Assembly: GCA_903859215.1 (NCBI GenBank)
Contig: CAIOLW010000043.1
Location: forward strand, 1 to 32,247
DNA: 32,247 nt
Reading direction: 5' to 3'
From: an uncultured bacterium
GTDB taxonomy: Bacteria > Krumholzibacteriota > Krumholzibacteriia > LZORAL124-64-63
Made by a program: the position numbers and the translations under genes. This document shows, in pieces, positions 16,803 to 26,100 of the stretch (its first letter is position 1; every line of letters starts with the position of its first letter). The notes under the pieces were generated by a model. It ran no database searches. It was not told where the DNA came from and saw nothing but the letters and a program-made list of their open reading frames with translations.

Positions 16803-17555
16803 CTACGCAGGCACCACGGGACGCTCGATGGTCGTCCGCTGTGACGCGGCCGCCGGCGTCGCGTGCAGCGCCAGTTGCCGGCAGGCCAGGCCGCATGGGG
16901 CCAGCATCGCCGTCAGGTCTTCCGGTCGCGTGGCTTCCGCGATGCCCGGCCCCGGACCGGCGAGCCCGTCCTGCACCAGGCGATCGACCAGCAGCTGGAC
17001 GAAGGACGGGTCGACCAGGCCGCCGCCGGCCAGGAAGGTCTCGAAGAAGGGCACGGGGTCGACGACGGCCAGGCCGCAGGCGCCGGTCAGCGCCGGCGTC
17101 CCCGGATCCCCGGATCGCAGCGGGGAAGCCGCGCTCCAGATGAGGGTGGGCCCTTCGCCGGCCGCGAAGAAAACCAGGCGGCATGCCGGATCGATGCCGG
17201 CGTCGCCACAGCCGATCGCCAGGTCGTGCGTGCCGGGGCCGAAGGAGGCCAGCACGCGGTCATCGTCGACCAGCAACGCCGACTGCCCGGCGCGCAGCGC
17301 CAGCGACAGGCGGCGTGCGCCCAGGTAGCACAGTTCCAGCGGGCCCTGCAGCCAGCCGTCGGCGTCGTCGACCGACCAGGCGATGGGGGCGTCTTGGCCC
17401 GAAGCGTCTTGGCCGGAAGCGTCTTGGCCGGAAGCGTTTTGGCCGGAAGCGTTTTGGCTGGAAGTGTTTTGGCCGGCCGGCGACTCGCAAACGGAGGCGC
17501 CGGCGACGAACAGGTCGGCCGCGGGCGGGCCTGCCTGCCGGTCGCCGGCGCTCAA
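16803..17555 (-). CDS. Hypothetical protein with weak SPFH-like segment and minisatellite linker
   Basis: This 250-residue protein is translated from TTG 17553-17555, whose TTGA overlaps the stop of the upstream gene, so coupling is likely. An Ala/Pro-rich N-terminus leads to a linker of five-residue repeats (Q-N/D-A-S-G, residues about 27-57). Next comes IAWSVDDADGWLQGPL...LRAGQSALLVDDDRVLASFGPGTHDL, written here with a gap. It resembles the opening of SPFH/virion-core-like proteins (an I-x-W segment, then a QSALLV segment and F-x-PG-x-H-x-L). The last third is Ala/Leu-rich with FFETFLAGGGLVDPSFVQLL. There is no signal peptide. The SPFH link is by eye only and the function is unknown. Confidence 0.6.
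   Translation of the reverse strand: MSAGDRQAGPPAADLFVAGASVCESPAGQNTSSQNASGQNASGQDASGQDASGQDAPIAWSVDDADGWLQGPLELCYLGARRLSLALRAGQSALLVDDDRVLASFGPGTHDLAIGCGDAGIDPACRLVFFAAGEGPTLIWSAASPLRSGDPGTPALTGACGLAVVDPVPFFETFLAGGGLVDPSFVQLLVDRLVQDGLAGPGPGIAEATRPEDLTAMLAPCGLACRQLALHATPAAASQRTTIERPVVPA
17386..17475 (-). repeat. 15-bp tandem repeat inside a coding region
   Basis: Six copies, the last one imperfect, of a 15-bp unit related to GAAGCGTTTTGGCCG (plus strand) lie at 17386, 17401, 17416, 17431, 17446 and 17461. They encode Gln-Asp/Asn-Ala-Ser-Gly. The unit is a multiple of three, so copy-number change would alter linker length without frameshift. Confidence 0.85.
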
Positions 17556-18115
17556 GACGCTTTCCGCCCGCGGTTCTGGAATTCGGATTCCCAGCCCAGG
17601 CCCAGCAGGTAGTTGCGCTCCTCGGTCAGCTTGCCGAACTCGACCAGCCCGCGCACCAGGCGCGGCGCGTCGGTCTTGAACCAGTCCGAAGCCGGCACGT
17701 CGGTGCCCAGGTTGTGCACCATCGCCACCGACTGCTCGATCAACTGCACGAGTTGCGAATCGATGAGTTCGATCTCGGCGATCGTGCGCGTGGAGTGCCC
17801 CACGAGCGTGACGACGCCCTCGCGGTCGAGGCGGCGGAAGATGTCGCCGATGCGATCGACCAGCACGTCGATCACCTGCTCCATGTCGGCCGTCATGATC
17901 TGCGATTTCTTCTCGACCACCGACAGCAGCCGGTCGCCGCACTCCTTCAGTCGCGTGCCCATCGCGCGCCGGTAGGTGCGCTCGGCGGACACCGCGTGCG
18001 CGTTCGACGTGTACCGGGTGTAGTTGGGCATGTGCTGCATGAGCGAGCCCATCGCTGCGAAACTGAGGCTGGCCGCCATGGGGCGGGCTTCACCGGGAAT
18101 GCGCTGGCGATCCAT
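17552..18115 (-). CDS. Hypothetical helical cytoplasmic protein
   Basis: This 187-residue protein has no signal peptide or membrane segment. It is mostly amphipathic helix (for example SQIMTADMEQVIDVLVDRIG and IELIDSQLVQLIEQSVAM). Its N-terminus (residues 1-35) is Met- and aromatic-rich. The ATG at 18113-18115 has a GGGAGAG stretch about 13 nt upstream. It is the first gene of a two-gene unit with the SPFH-like protein, and their stop and start overlap, so the products probably act together. I recognise no family; the repeated heptad-like spacing suggests a dimer or an oligomer. Confidence 0.7.
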   Translation of the reverse strand: MDRQRIPGEARPMAASLSFAAMGSLMQHMPNYTRYTSNAHAVSAERTYRRAMGTRLKECGDRLLSVVEKKSQIMTADMEQVIDVLVDRIGDIFRRLDREGVVTLVGHSTRTIAEIELIDSQLVQLIEQSVAMVHNLGTDVPASDWFKTDAPRLVRGLVEFGKLTEERNYLLGLGWESEFQNRGRKAS

Positions 18116-18289
18116 GATGTCTTGCTCTCCCGAGGCTCTGTCGACCTTGCATGATGCTTGTTATCCGGCCTTGCGGGAAGGGAACGGCAAGGAGCGTTCC
18201 ACCGCGCCGGGGAACGATGGGACGATTTCGGCAACATTCGGAAGATCCATCAACGACAACACGTTAGCGGCGTGGAAAGCAGGCCGGCG

Positions 18290-18330
18290 CCAAAGACGGC
18301 GGGCGCCGAACCCGTTGGTGCGGCGCCCGC
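18290..18330 (-). terminator. Probable terminator after the FAH-family gene
   Basis: GCGGGCGCCG (18299-18308) and CGGCGCCCGC (18321-18330) form a perfect 10-bp stem with a 12-nt loop, followed on the minus strand by CGTCTTTGG. The short T-run lowers confidence. The rest of 18116-18392 shows no gene and presumably holds the promoter of the 187-residue protein gene. Confidence 0.5.
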
Positions 18331-18392
18331 TGCGGGCAGGATGCAAGGTCCGGGAAAGGTCCGGGCGCGGGCCCGGCACGGTCACCCGGCGG

Positions 18393-19307
18393 TCAGGCCG
18401 AAGGCGCCCAGCGTCGCACCGGGTTGGTCAGCCGGCCGATGCCCTCGATCTCGACGGTCACCGTGTCGCCCGGCTTCAGGAACACCGGCGGGTCGCGGAA
18501 CACGCCGACGCCGCCCGGCGTGCCGGTGGTGATGATGTCGCCCGGCAACAGCGTCATGTGGCGGCTGACGTAGGCGATCAGGAAGTCGATCGGGAAGATG
18601 AGCTGGTTCGTGTTGCTGTCCTGCATCACGACGTCGTTCCACAGGCAGCGGATGCGCAGGCCGCTCGCCAGGTCCGGCAGTTCGTCGGGCGTCACCAGCC
18701 AGGGGCCGCAGGGGCCGCCGGTGTCGAGGCTCTTGCCGCGGAAGAACTGCTTGTCGCTGTACTGCGCCTCTCGGTCGCTGATGTCGTTCATGCACATGTA
18801 GCCGCCGATGTGCTCGCGCGCGCGCTCGCGCGGGATCATGCGACCCGGGCGCGAGATGACCACGGCCAGCTCGCCCTCGGCATCGACCTGCAGCAGGTCG
18901 TCCATCAGTTCGATGGGGCCGCCATCGCACTGCAGGCATGTCGAGGCCTTGCTGAACAGCAGCGGCTTTTCCGGCAGCGGCTTGTTCTGCTCCTCGGCGT
19001 GGTCGCGGTAGTTCAGGCCCACGGCGATGATCTTCGAGGGCAGGATCACCGGCGTCGTCAGCCGGCAGCGGCGCAGGTCCACGAAGGGCAGGGGCACCTC
19101 GCCGCCGGCCGCCAGGGTGGCGGCGGCCTTCTGCGCGGCCGGCAGCAGCCGGTCGTGGAGGTCGCGCACCACCTCGAGTCGCGTCAGCAGTCCGTGCCAG
19201 TTGGGGAGCAGCGATGGGTCGGCGGCGAGCAGGTCCAGGACCAGCGTGCCTTCGACCACCAGGCCGGGCCGCGGGGCGGCCCCTTGGGAGTACGTGATGA
19301 GTTTCAT
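18393..19307 (-). CDS. Fumarylacetoacetate hydrolase (FAH) family protein
   Basis: This 304-residue enzyme has an N-terminal domain of about 85 residues followed by the FAH fold. The fold shows IIAVGLNYRDHAEE near 95, DAEGELAVVI near 145 (metal-binding glutamates), NDISDREAQY near 175, KSLDTGGPCGPWL near 190, and GDIITTGTPGGVG near 265. Members cleave or isomerise C-C bonds in diketo acids, usually in aromatic or sugar-acid degradation (2-hydroxyhepta-2,4-diene-dioate isomerase and acylpyruvase types). The substrate cannot be set from sequence, and no catabolic neighbours are present. The start codon has no ribosome binding site, but CATAAT ends 7 nt before it, so the transcript could be leaderless. 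It is transcribed alone, with a hairpin terminator downstream. Confidence 0.9.
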   Translation of the reverse strand: MKLITYSQGAAPRPGLVVEGTLVLDLLAADPSLLPNWHGLLTRLEVVRDLHDRLLPAAQKAAATLAAGGEVPLPFVDLRRCRLTTPVILPSKIIAVGLNYRDHAEEQNKPLPEKPLLFSKASTCLQCDGGPIELMDDLLQVDAEGELAVVISRPGRMIPRERAREHIGGYMCMNDISDREAQYSDKQFFRGKSLDTGGPCGPWLVTPDELPDLASGLRIRCLWNDVVMQDSNTNQLIFPIDFLIAYVSRHMTLLPGDIITTGTPGGVGVFRDPPVFLKPGDTVTVEIEGIGRLTNPVRRWAPSA

Positions 19308-19319
19308 GCGGCGGATTAT

Positions 19320-19339
19320 GCGGCGCGCCCGCGCGCCGC
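19320..19339. repeat. Perfect palindrome upstream of the FAH-family gene
   Basis: GCGGCGCGC and GCGCGCCGC form 9-bp arms around CC, between the FAH start and the Hsp20 terminator. It sits in the -35/-10 region expected for the FAH gene and could be an operator. In such GC-rich DNA chance is also possible. Confidence 0.4.
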
Positions 19340-19348
19340 GTCCATCGC

Positions 19349-19394
19349 AAAAAGCGGCGCGGCCCCGGCGGAGACTCCTCGCCGGGGCCGCGTC
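19349..19394 (-). terminator. Rho-independent terminator of the hsp20 gene
   Basis: GCGGCCCCGGCG (19359-19370) pairs perfectly with CGCCGGGGCCGC (19380-19391) around a 9-nt loop, and further outer pairs are possible. On the minus strand the stem is followed by five T residues (19349-19353). It begins about 30 nt after the Hsp20 stop. Confidence 0.85.
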
Positions 19395-19425
19395 GTGAGA
19401 GGGCCTCCGTGCCCGCCCGCCTGCG

Positions 19426-19833
19426 TTACCGGACTTCGATCCGGCGCGGCAGGCTGCGCTCGGACTTCGGCAGGGTCAGCTGCAGCACGCCGTCGGTGAA
19501 GGCGGCCGCGACGGCCTCGGTGTCCACACCCACGCCGAGGCTGAAGCTGCGGCTGAACGAGACCGGGCCGGGACGCTCGTGGCGGCGCAGCTGGAAGCCT
19601 TCGGGCACGCTCGAGGCGCGCTTCGCCTTCACGGTCAGGCTCTGGTTCTCGACACTGATCTCCACGTCGCTCGCCTGCACGCCGGGCAGGTCCATCAGGA
19701 TGCGGTACTCCTTGTCGCCCTCGAGGATGTCGGCGCGGGGGGTGGCCCAGGCGTCGGCCTCGTTCGTGCTGGCGGCCTCCAGGTTGCAGGCGAGGGCGTC
19801 GAGCATGCGGGTCATCGGGAGCAGGGTGTTCAT
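19426..19833 (-). CDS. Small heat shock protein, Hsp20/alpha-crystallin family
   Basis: This 135-residue ATP-independent holdase chaperone has an alpha-crystallin domain from about residue 30 (PRADILEGDKEYRILMDLPG) to the end, with VEISVENQSLTVKAKR and RSFSLGVGVDTEAVAAAFTDG, written here as two blocks. It keeps the DGVLQLTLPK segment. The C-terminal RRIEVR contains an I-x-V motif of the kind that links oligomers. GGAG at ideal spacing precedes the ATG. No CIRCE element is seen upstream. It is divergent from a BamA-like gene, with 256 nt between them. Confidence 0.96.
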   Translation of the reverse strand: MNTLLPMTRMLDALACNLEAASTNEADAWATPRADILEGDKEYRILMDLPGVQASDVEISVENQSLTVKAKRASSVPEGFQLRRHERPGPVSFSRSFSLGVGVDTEAVAAAFTDGVLQLTLPKSERSLPRRIEVR

Positions 19834-20089
19834 GGTGGTTCTCCTTGTCGGCCTGTGGTATCAGTTGTTCCGGCCCGGGGCCGGCGTTGTGCGCTCGTGC
19901 CCCGTAAGATCAACCCGCGTGCCTGATCCTGCAGACCGGTGGCATCGAACTTTGAATTTATTGCACGACAACGGTTTGGCGATGTGTCGCCGGCTTCGGC
20001 GTCGGTTCCGGGCGCCGGCTGTAGCCCACGCTCTGTCAGGATTTATCTGCCAATGTGGCAACCATGACAAGCGCGTTTCCCGGTTTGTC

Positions 20090-21787
20090 ATGACAGCCGC
20101 CGTGTTCGTTGCCTCCCTGGCCATGGGCGCCCCGGCTGTCCGCGCGGGGGAGCCCGCTTCCCCGTTGATGGTCGGCCCGATCAGCCTTTCCCGGGACGAT
20201 GTCTTCACGCAGGCCGAGGTCGACAGTGCGCACGGCGCGGTGGGATTCATGAAGCGCCTGTCCAACCGCCTGCACCCGACGACCAGCGCGCGCGTGCTGC
20301 GGCACGAGCTGCTGTTCCGCGAAGGCGACCGCTACCGGCCCGACCTTTTGGCCGAGACCGAGCGCAACCTGAGGGCGCTCGGCTTCCTGGCCGACGTCGC
20401 CGTGGCGCCGGTCGACACCACGGCCGACGGGCGCATCGCCGTGCTCGTGGCGACGCGCGATGCCTGGACCCTCAAGTCGGACGTCTCCTGGTCGCTCGAT
20501 GCCGGCGGGGCCGCGCAATGGACGGTGCAGCTTTCCGACGTGAACTTCCTGGGCCAGGGCGTGACGGCGGGCGTGGGTCTCGGACGCGACCTGACGAGCG
20601 ACTACTGGAACGTGTGGACCCGGCAGCGCCGCGTGGCGGGCACCGGGCTGACGCTCGGCCTCGACTACGCCGACCGCACCGACGGGAGCCTGCGCCGGCT
20701 CGAACTGTCGCGCCCGTTCTACGCGCTGGACGACGCCTGCGGCGTCGAGTTCCGCGCCTGGGACAACCAGTGGCGCAACCGTTTCTACCTGAGCAACGCG
20801 GGCCCGGCCGGCGCCGATCCCGCGCGCGCGGCCAGCCTCTACGCGTCCATGCCCTACACCGACCGTGCCGTCGAGTTCAGCGCGCAGGCGCGCCTGAGCG
20901 GTCGCGAGGTCGGCCGCGTCTGGCGGCTGGGCTTCGGCGCCCGCGTGCAGGAACGCCGGTTCGTGATCCGGGAGGGCGAGGTGCCGCTCAGCGACGGCCG
21001 CCCGGCCGCGCTCGGTTGGCTGACCGGGCCCGGCCAACCGTTCGCGCGCGAGCAGGGCACCACCGTGTTTCCCTACCTGTCGCTGCGCACGCAGGGCCGC
21101 CACTGGGTGAAGGCGCGCCACGCGCTGCGCTACGGCTCGCTCGAGGACCTCGGACTGGGCTGGGACGCGGACCTGCGCGTGGGGCCGGCGGGCGGCGCGA
21201 TGGGTTCGACCACGGCCGGCTCGCTGCCGCGCTGGCGCGTCGAGGCGCACCTGCAGCGGTGGTCGCCGCTCGGCCCCGGCTATGCGTTGTTGATGGGTGA
21301 CGGCGAGGCCGACTTCGGCGAGTCCGCGGTGCGCAACCACCGCTGGAACGTGGCTGCCGGGTGGATGACTGCGAGCGGCGCCGAACAGACGCCGTGGCTG
21401 ACGCGCCTGTTCGTCGAAGCCGGGCGCGGCAGCGGCCTGACCGGCGCGCGGCCGTTCCTGCTGGGCTCGGCGCGGGGGATGCGCACCCTGTCGGTCGACG
21501 GCATGGCCGGCGATCGCCTGCTGCGCGCCAACGCCGAACTGGGCCGCGCCACGGGCTTCAAGCCGCTGGGCGTGTTCCGCGTCGGCGTCGCCGCCTTCGT
21601 CGGCGCCGGCAGCGCGTGGTGGGCCGACGAGTCGCGCACGGCGCGTGACCTGCGCCGGGAAGTGGGCGTGGGCCTCCGCTTCGGGCCGGTGCGCGCGGGC
21701 AACGCCGACGTCGCGCGCCTGGACTTCGCCTGGTCGCTGGACGGCGGCGGGGCCGAGATTGCGGCCGTGACCGGCGGCCTCTTCTGA
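20090..21787 (+). CDS. BamA-like outer-membrane protein with POTRA and barrel
   Basis: About 565 residues. A hydrophobic export signal (MTAAVFVASLAMGAPAVRA) leads into a POTRA-type domain: DVFTQAEVDSAHG, RLSNRLHPTTSARVLRHELL, LAETERNLRALGFL and the ending TRDAWTL. The TRDAWTL segment recurs in BamA-like proteins of uncultured FCB-type bacteria, from memory. The remaining 430 residues are amphipathic strands of an outer-membrane barrel ending GGLF. The start is uncertain: ATG 20090 gives a signal peptide with no basic N-terminus and no clear ribosome binding site, while an in-frame ATG at 19982 would add an Arg-rich stretch. It is divergent from hsp20 and followed by a methyltransferase gene 168 nt later. 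Confidence 0.8.
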   Translation: MTAAVFVASLAMGAPAVRAGEPASPLMVGPISLSRDDVFTQAEVDSAHGAVGFMKRLSNRLHPTTSARVLRHELLFREGDRYRPDLLAETERNLRALGFLADVAVAPVDTTADGRIAVLVATRDAWTLKSDVSWSLDAGGAAQWTVQLSDVNFLGQGVTAGVGLGRDLTSDYWNVWTRQRRVAGTGLTLGLDYADRTDGSLRRLELSRPFYALDDACGVEFRAWDNQWRNRFYLSNAGPAGADPARAASLYASMPYTDRAVEFSAQARLSGREVGRVWRLGFGARVQERRFVIREGEVPLSDGRPAALGWLTGPGQPFAREQGTTVFPYLSLRTQGRHWVKARHALRYGSLEDLGLGWDADLRVGPAGGAMGSTTAGSLPRWRVEAHLQRWSPLGPGYALLMGDGEADFGESAVRNHRWNVAAGWMTASGAEQTPWLTRLFVEAGRGSGLTGARPFLLGSARGMRTLSVDGMAGDRLLRANAELGRATGFKPLGVFRVGVAAFVGAGSAWWADESRTARDLRREVGVGLRFGPVRAGNADVARLDFAWSLDGGGAEIAAVTGGLF

Positions 21788-21955
21788 GCAGACAGCGTGC
21801 GCGCGCCATTCGGTGGTTGCCAGATCGGGTCGCTGTCGTTTATTCGTCGTGATCCGCGCCGACGCACCGCCCGCATCGTTCGGCCCCGGGAACAGCGCCG
21901 GCGCAGGTCCCGCGTCCCGGCCACATCCGTCACCAGCCTCGGGGAGCCACAGCCC

Positions 21956-22825
21956 ATGACCCGCGCCACCAGCACCGCGAAGAACAAGAGCCTCAAGCCC
22001 GTGGGTCCCCGCATGGCCGCCCTGGCCGACGCCGGCCAGTTGACCAGCCGCAACGCCGACAAGCACTGGCTCTATCAGAACTCGGTGCAGAATCCCAAGG
22101 TCGAGGTCGAGTTCATCGACCGCATCTTCGCCAAGGAGTTCGGCCGCAAGCCGACGCTGCTGCGCGAGGACTTCTGCGGCACCGCGCTGCTGTGCGGCTG
22201 GTGGGTCAAGGCGCGCGAGGCCAACCGCGCCATCGGCGTCGACTTCGACGGTCCCACCCTGGAGTGGGGGCGCGTGAACAACCTGGCGCCCCTGGGCGAC
22301 AAGGCCGACCGCGTGACGCTCATCCAGGACGATGTGCGCAGCGTGCGCGCCCCGAAGGCCGACGTGCTGATGGCCTCGAACTTCAGCTGGTGGGGCTTCA
22401 AGACCCGCGACGAGCTGGCCGGCTACCTGCGCAACTGCCGCGCCTCGCTCAAGCCCGAGGGCATGCTGGTGATGGACTGCTACGGCGGCCCCGAGGCCCA
22501 GGTGGTCCAGGAGGAGCTGCGCGACCAGGACGGCTTCACCTACGTCTGGGACCAGGACCACTACAACCCGGTCACGGGCGAGGTGCGCTGCCTGATCCAC
22601 TTCGACTTCCCGACCGGCCCGCGGATGAATCGTGCCTTCACCTACGACTGGCGCCTGTGGACCGTGCCCGAGACCTGCGACCTGCTGCGCGAGGCCGGGT
22701 TCAGCCGCGTCATGGTCTACTGGGAGGGCACCGACAAGAAGGGCGAGCCGAACGGCGTCTTCCGGGTCAGCGAGAAGGGCGACCTGGCGCCGGCGTGGAT
22801 CGCCTACATGGTGGCGGTGCGCTGA
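21956..22825 (+). CDS. Class I SAM-dependent methyltransferase
   Basis: This 289-residue protein has a Rossmann-type methyltransferase core: motif I in TLLREDFCGTALLCGWWV (about residues 62-80), the acidic end of strand 2 in AIGVDFDGPTLEWG, DDVRSV, and SNFSWWGFKTRDEL. The segment LREDFCGTA with DLDGPTLEWG-type wording marks a conserved bacterial methyltransferase family without a named substrate that I know of. GGGGAG lies about 9 nt before the ATG. It has no membrane segment. Neighbours give no pathway context, and the substrate is unknown. Confidence 0.88.
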   Translation: MTRATSTAKNKSLKPVGPRMAALADAGQLTSRNADKHWLYQNSVQNPKVEVEFIDRIFAKEFGRKPTLLREDFCGTALLCGWWVKAREANRAIGVDFDGPTLEWGRVNNLAPLGDKADRVTLIQDDVRSVRAPKADVLMASNFSWWGFKTRDELAGYLRNCRASLKPEGMLVMDCYGGPEAQVVQEELRDQDGFTYVWDQDHYNPVTGEVRCLIHFDFPTGPRMNRAFTYDWRLWTVPETCDLLREAGFSRVMVYWEGTDKKGEPNGVFRVSEKGDLAPAWIAYMVAVR

Positions 22826-22993
22826 TCCGGTCGGCCGGGCAAGTGACGGCATCTTCGCGTGACGCGCCGGACGACAGCGCCTTGATTCGTACTTTATATC
22901 ATAAATGGTCACGGGGACTATTTATTAATCCGCTTTGCCGCAACAAGTTGTCACTGTTTCGCATTCACCACGACATGTTATTTTTTTGCGCTA

Positions 22994-23022
22994 TTGACTT
23001 CAATATGCAAAAGACGTGTAAT
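22994..23022 (+). promoter_or_regulatory. Sigma-70 promoter in an AT-rich island
   Basis: TTGACT (22994-22999), 17 bp, TGTAAT (23017-23022). It lies in the only AT-rich stretch of the window: about 22884-23035 is full of A/T runs, whereas the rest of the window is strongly GC-rich. The stretch 22826-23167 contains no gene I can support. Transcription from here would give a leader of about 140 nt before the giant secreted protein. Confidence 0.75.
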
Positions 23023-23167
23023 TTAGTCGACTGCTCGTGGGTACGGAGATGGCCTGAGTCGCCCCAGCGCTCGCTTCCGCACGTCTCCCTCCAAAGTTCG
23101 TCGCCGAGCCGGGCGCCCAGTCGGGCGCCTTGTGCGGCTTTCGCCCTTGCCTGATCCGGGAGTTGCC

Positions 23168-26100
23168 ATGAAAGCCCTGCGTCTTCGCCTATTCCCCATC
23201 CTGCTGACGCTTGCGTTGGCCGGCGCGCTCGCCCTGCCGGTGTTCTCCGCGCCGCAGGATGCCCCTGTCGCCGGGATGACCACCGAGGGTGTTCGTGGCG
23301 TCGCCGAGTCGATGTCCGCCATCAATGCCCGCCAGGCGATCGAGGATGCGCGCGGCAACCAATCCATCCGCGAACAGGAAGACCAGGACGAACGGGAGGA
23401 GAAGGTCGACCGCAGCTCCCTGCCGCAGAATCCCTTCGCTCCCGAGTCGGCGGCGATGGTCGACGGCCAGCCCACGGCCCTGCCGGCCGAGAAGTCGCTG
23501 TCCGAGGCCCAGCAGACGGTGAGCACCACCTTCACGGGCGCGACGCTGTCGGGCACCAACCCGACGCTCTCGTTCCCGCCCGACAGCATGGGCGCGGTCG
23601 GCCCCACGCAGTACGTGGTCTTCGTCAACGGCCGTCTGGTCACGTTCAACAAGAACACCGGCGCGGCTGACGGCGTGCTGAACGCCAATCCGGACGTGTT
23701 CTTCGCGTCGGTCATCACGAGCGGTTCCTACACCAGCGATGCGCGCATCCGTTACGATCGCCTGTCCGGCCGCTGGTTCCTGGTGATGATCGACGTGGCG
23801 ACGCCCAATCGCATCATGTTCGCGGTCAGCGACGCCGCCAGCGCCAGCGCCATCACGCTCTCGACGGTCTGGACGAAGTTCTACCTCACCAGCCCGACCG
23901 GATGCCTGTCGGACTACCCGACCCTGGGCGTCGACGCCAACGCGCTGTACATCGGCACGAACAACTTCTGCAGCGGCGGCACAAGCTTTGCCGGCACCGA
24001 CGGCTACGTCGTGCGCAAGAGCTCGATCATGGGCGCCGGCCCGATCGTCTACACGCGCTTCGCCAGCCTGTGCACCGCTTCGAGCGCCGGCCCGTACACG
24101 CCGCAGGGCGTCGACAACTACGACCCGAGCGCGACCGAGGGCTACTTCATCGGCACCGACAACGCCGCGTACGGCCTGCTCCAGCTGCGCCGCGTGTTCA
24201 ATCCCGGCGGCACGCCGACGATTTCGGCCAACATCCCCATCACCGTGACGTCCACGGTGGCGCCGGTGCTGGTCAACCACCTGGGCAACACGAAGGGCAA
24301 CAACGGCCGGCTCGACGCGCTGGACGACCGCCTGTTCGCCGCGCACATCCGGAACGGCCGCCTGTGGACGGCCCATAACATCCAGGTCAACGCCAGCGGC
24401 GTGGCCAACGCCACCGGCGGTCGCAACGGCGTGCGCTGGTACGAACTGAACGGCGTCCGCACCGTCGACAACGGCGGCGCGCCGGTCGTCGTGGAATCCG
24501 GCACGATCTTCGATCCGACCGCGACCAGCCCGGTCTCGTACTGGATCCCGTCCGTGATGGTGTCGGGCCAGGGCCACGCCGTCTTCGGCTTCAGCCACGC
24601 CGGCGCCGCGGCCAACGCCAACGCGGCCGTGTCCGGCCGCCTGGCTGGCGACGTGCTGGGCGCCACGCAGGCCGTCCAGAAGTACACCAACACCGCGACG
24701 GCCTACAACCCGGCCAGCGACGTGGGCGGCACCTACGGCCGGCGCTGGGGCGACTACTCGTACACCAGCCTCGATCCGCTGGACGACATGTCGATGTGGA
24801 CGATCCAGGAGTTCTGTGACGCCACGAACTCGTACGGCCTGCGCGTGGCCAAGCTGCTGGCGCCGCTTCCGGCCACGCCCAGCGTGCTGGCGGACATCAA
24901 CGCGGGCCAGGCCTCTGTCGCCGTCACGCTGACCGGCGTTTCGACCAGCGGTTCCGGCTACTACGACCCGGGCGCGAACCTGCCCGCGGGCCCGGCCTTC
25001 ACCCACCTGTCGGCCAGCATCAGCAACGGCAGCGCCACCGGCACGCCGCCCACCGTGGTCTCGGCGACCTACGTCAACCCGACGACGGTCAACCTGGTGC
25101 TCAACGCCAGCGCGGCCACGGGCAACGTGGGCGCCGAGAAGTACACGCTGACGATTACGAACCCCGACGGCCAGACCGCCGCGGCCGCCGTCGTGCACGT
25201 CGTCGGCGCGGCGCCGCCGCCGAGCGCGACTCTCGCTGCCAACGTGGCCGGCGCGGAGGGCAACTCCGGCAACACGCCGTTCACGTTCACGGTGAACCTG
25301 TCGGGCGCCGCGGCGTCGCCGGTCACCGTGCGCTGGCACACGAACGACGGCACCGCGACGGGCGCCGACCTCGACTTCACCGCCGTCGCCGCCGACTCGG
25401 TGACCATCGCGGCGGGCAGCACCTCGGGCACGTTCAACGTGGTCGTCAAGGGTGACACCAAGTTCGAGAACAACGAGACGTTCGGCGTCGTGCTGACCTC
25501 GGCGACCAACGCCACCCTGGGCGCGACCACGACGGCCACGGGCACGATCACCAACGACGACACCGCGCCGACGATCGCCATCGCGCCTGTTGCGCAGGCC
25601 GAGGGCAACAGCGGCACGACGGCCTATGCGTTCACGGCGACGCTGTCGGCCGCCAGCGGCCTCGCCGCCTCGGCCGGCTACGCGACGGCGGACGGCACGG
25701 CGACGGTTGCCGACGGCGACTACACCGCCGCCTCGGGCACCCTCAACTTCCCCGCCGGGACCACGACGCAGCCGATCACGGTCAACGTCGCCGGTGACGT
25801 GAAGTACGAGGCGAACGAGACCTTTGCGGTGAACCTGTCGAGCCTGACGGGCATCTCGTCCGTGACGACGCAGGGCGCCGGCACCATCACGAACGACGAC
25901 ACGGCGCCGACCGTGGCCCTGGACAACGTGACGCTGGCCGAGGGCAACAGCGGCACCACCGCGTTCACGTTCACGGCGACGCTGTCGGCCGCGAGCGGCA
26001 CGGTCGCCACGGCGGACTATGCCACCAGCGATGGCACGGCGACCACGGCCGACGGCGACTACGCGGCCGCCGGCGGCACGGTCACGTTCCCGGCCGGTAC

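Noticed and set aside
19834-20089. CIRCE or ROSE-type heat control before hsp20
   Set aside because: No CIRCE inverted repeat and no convincing ROSE-like anti-Shine-Dalgarno hairpin could be seen.
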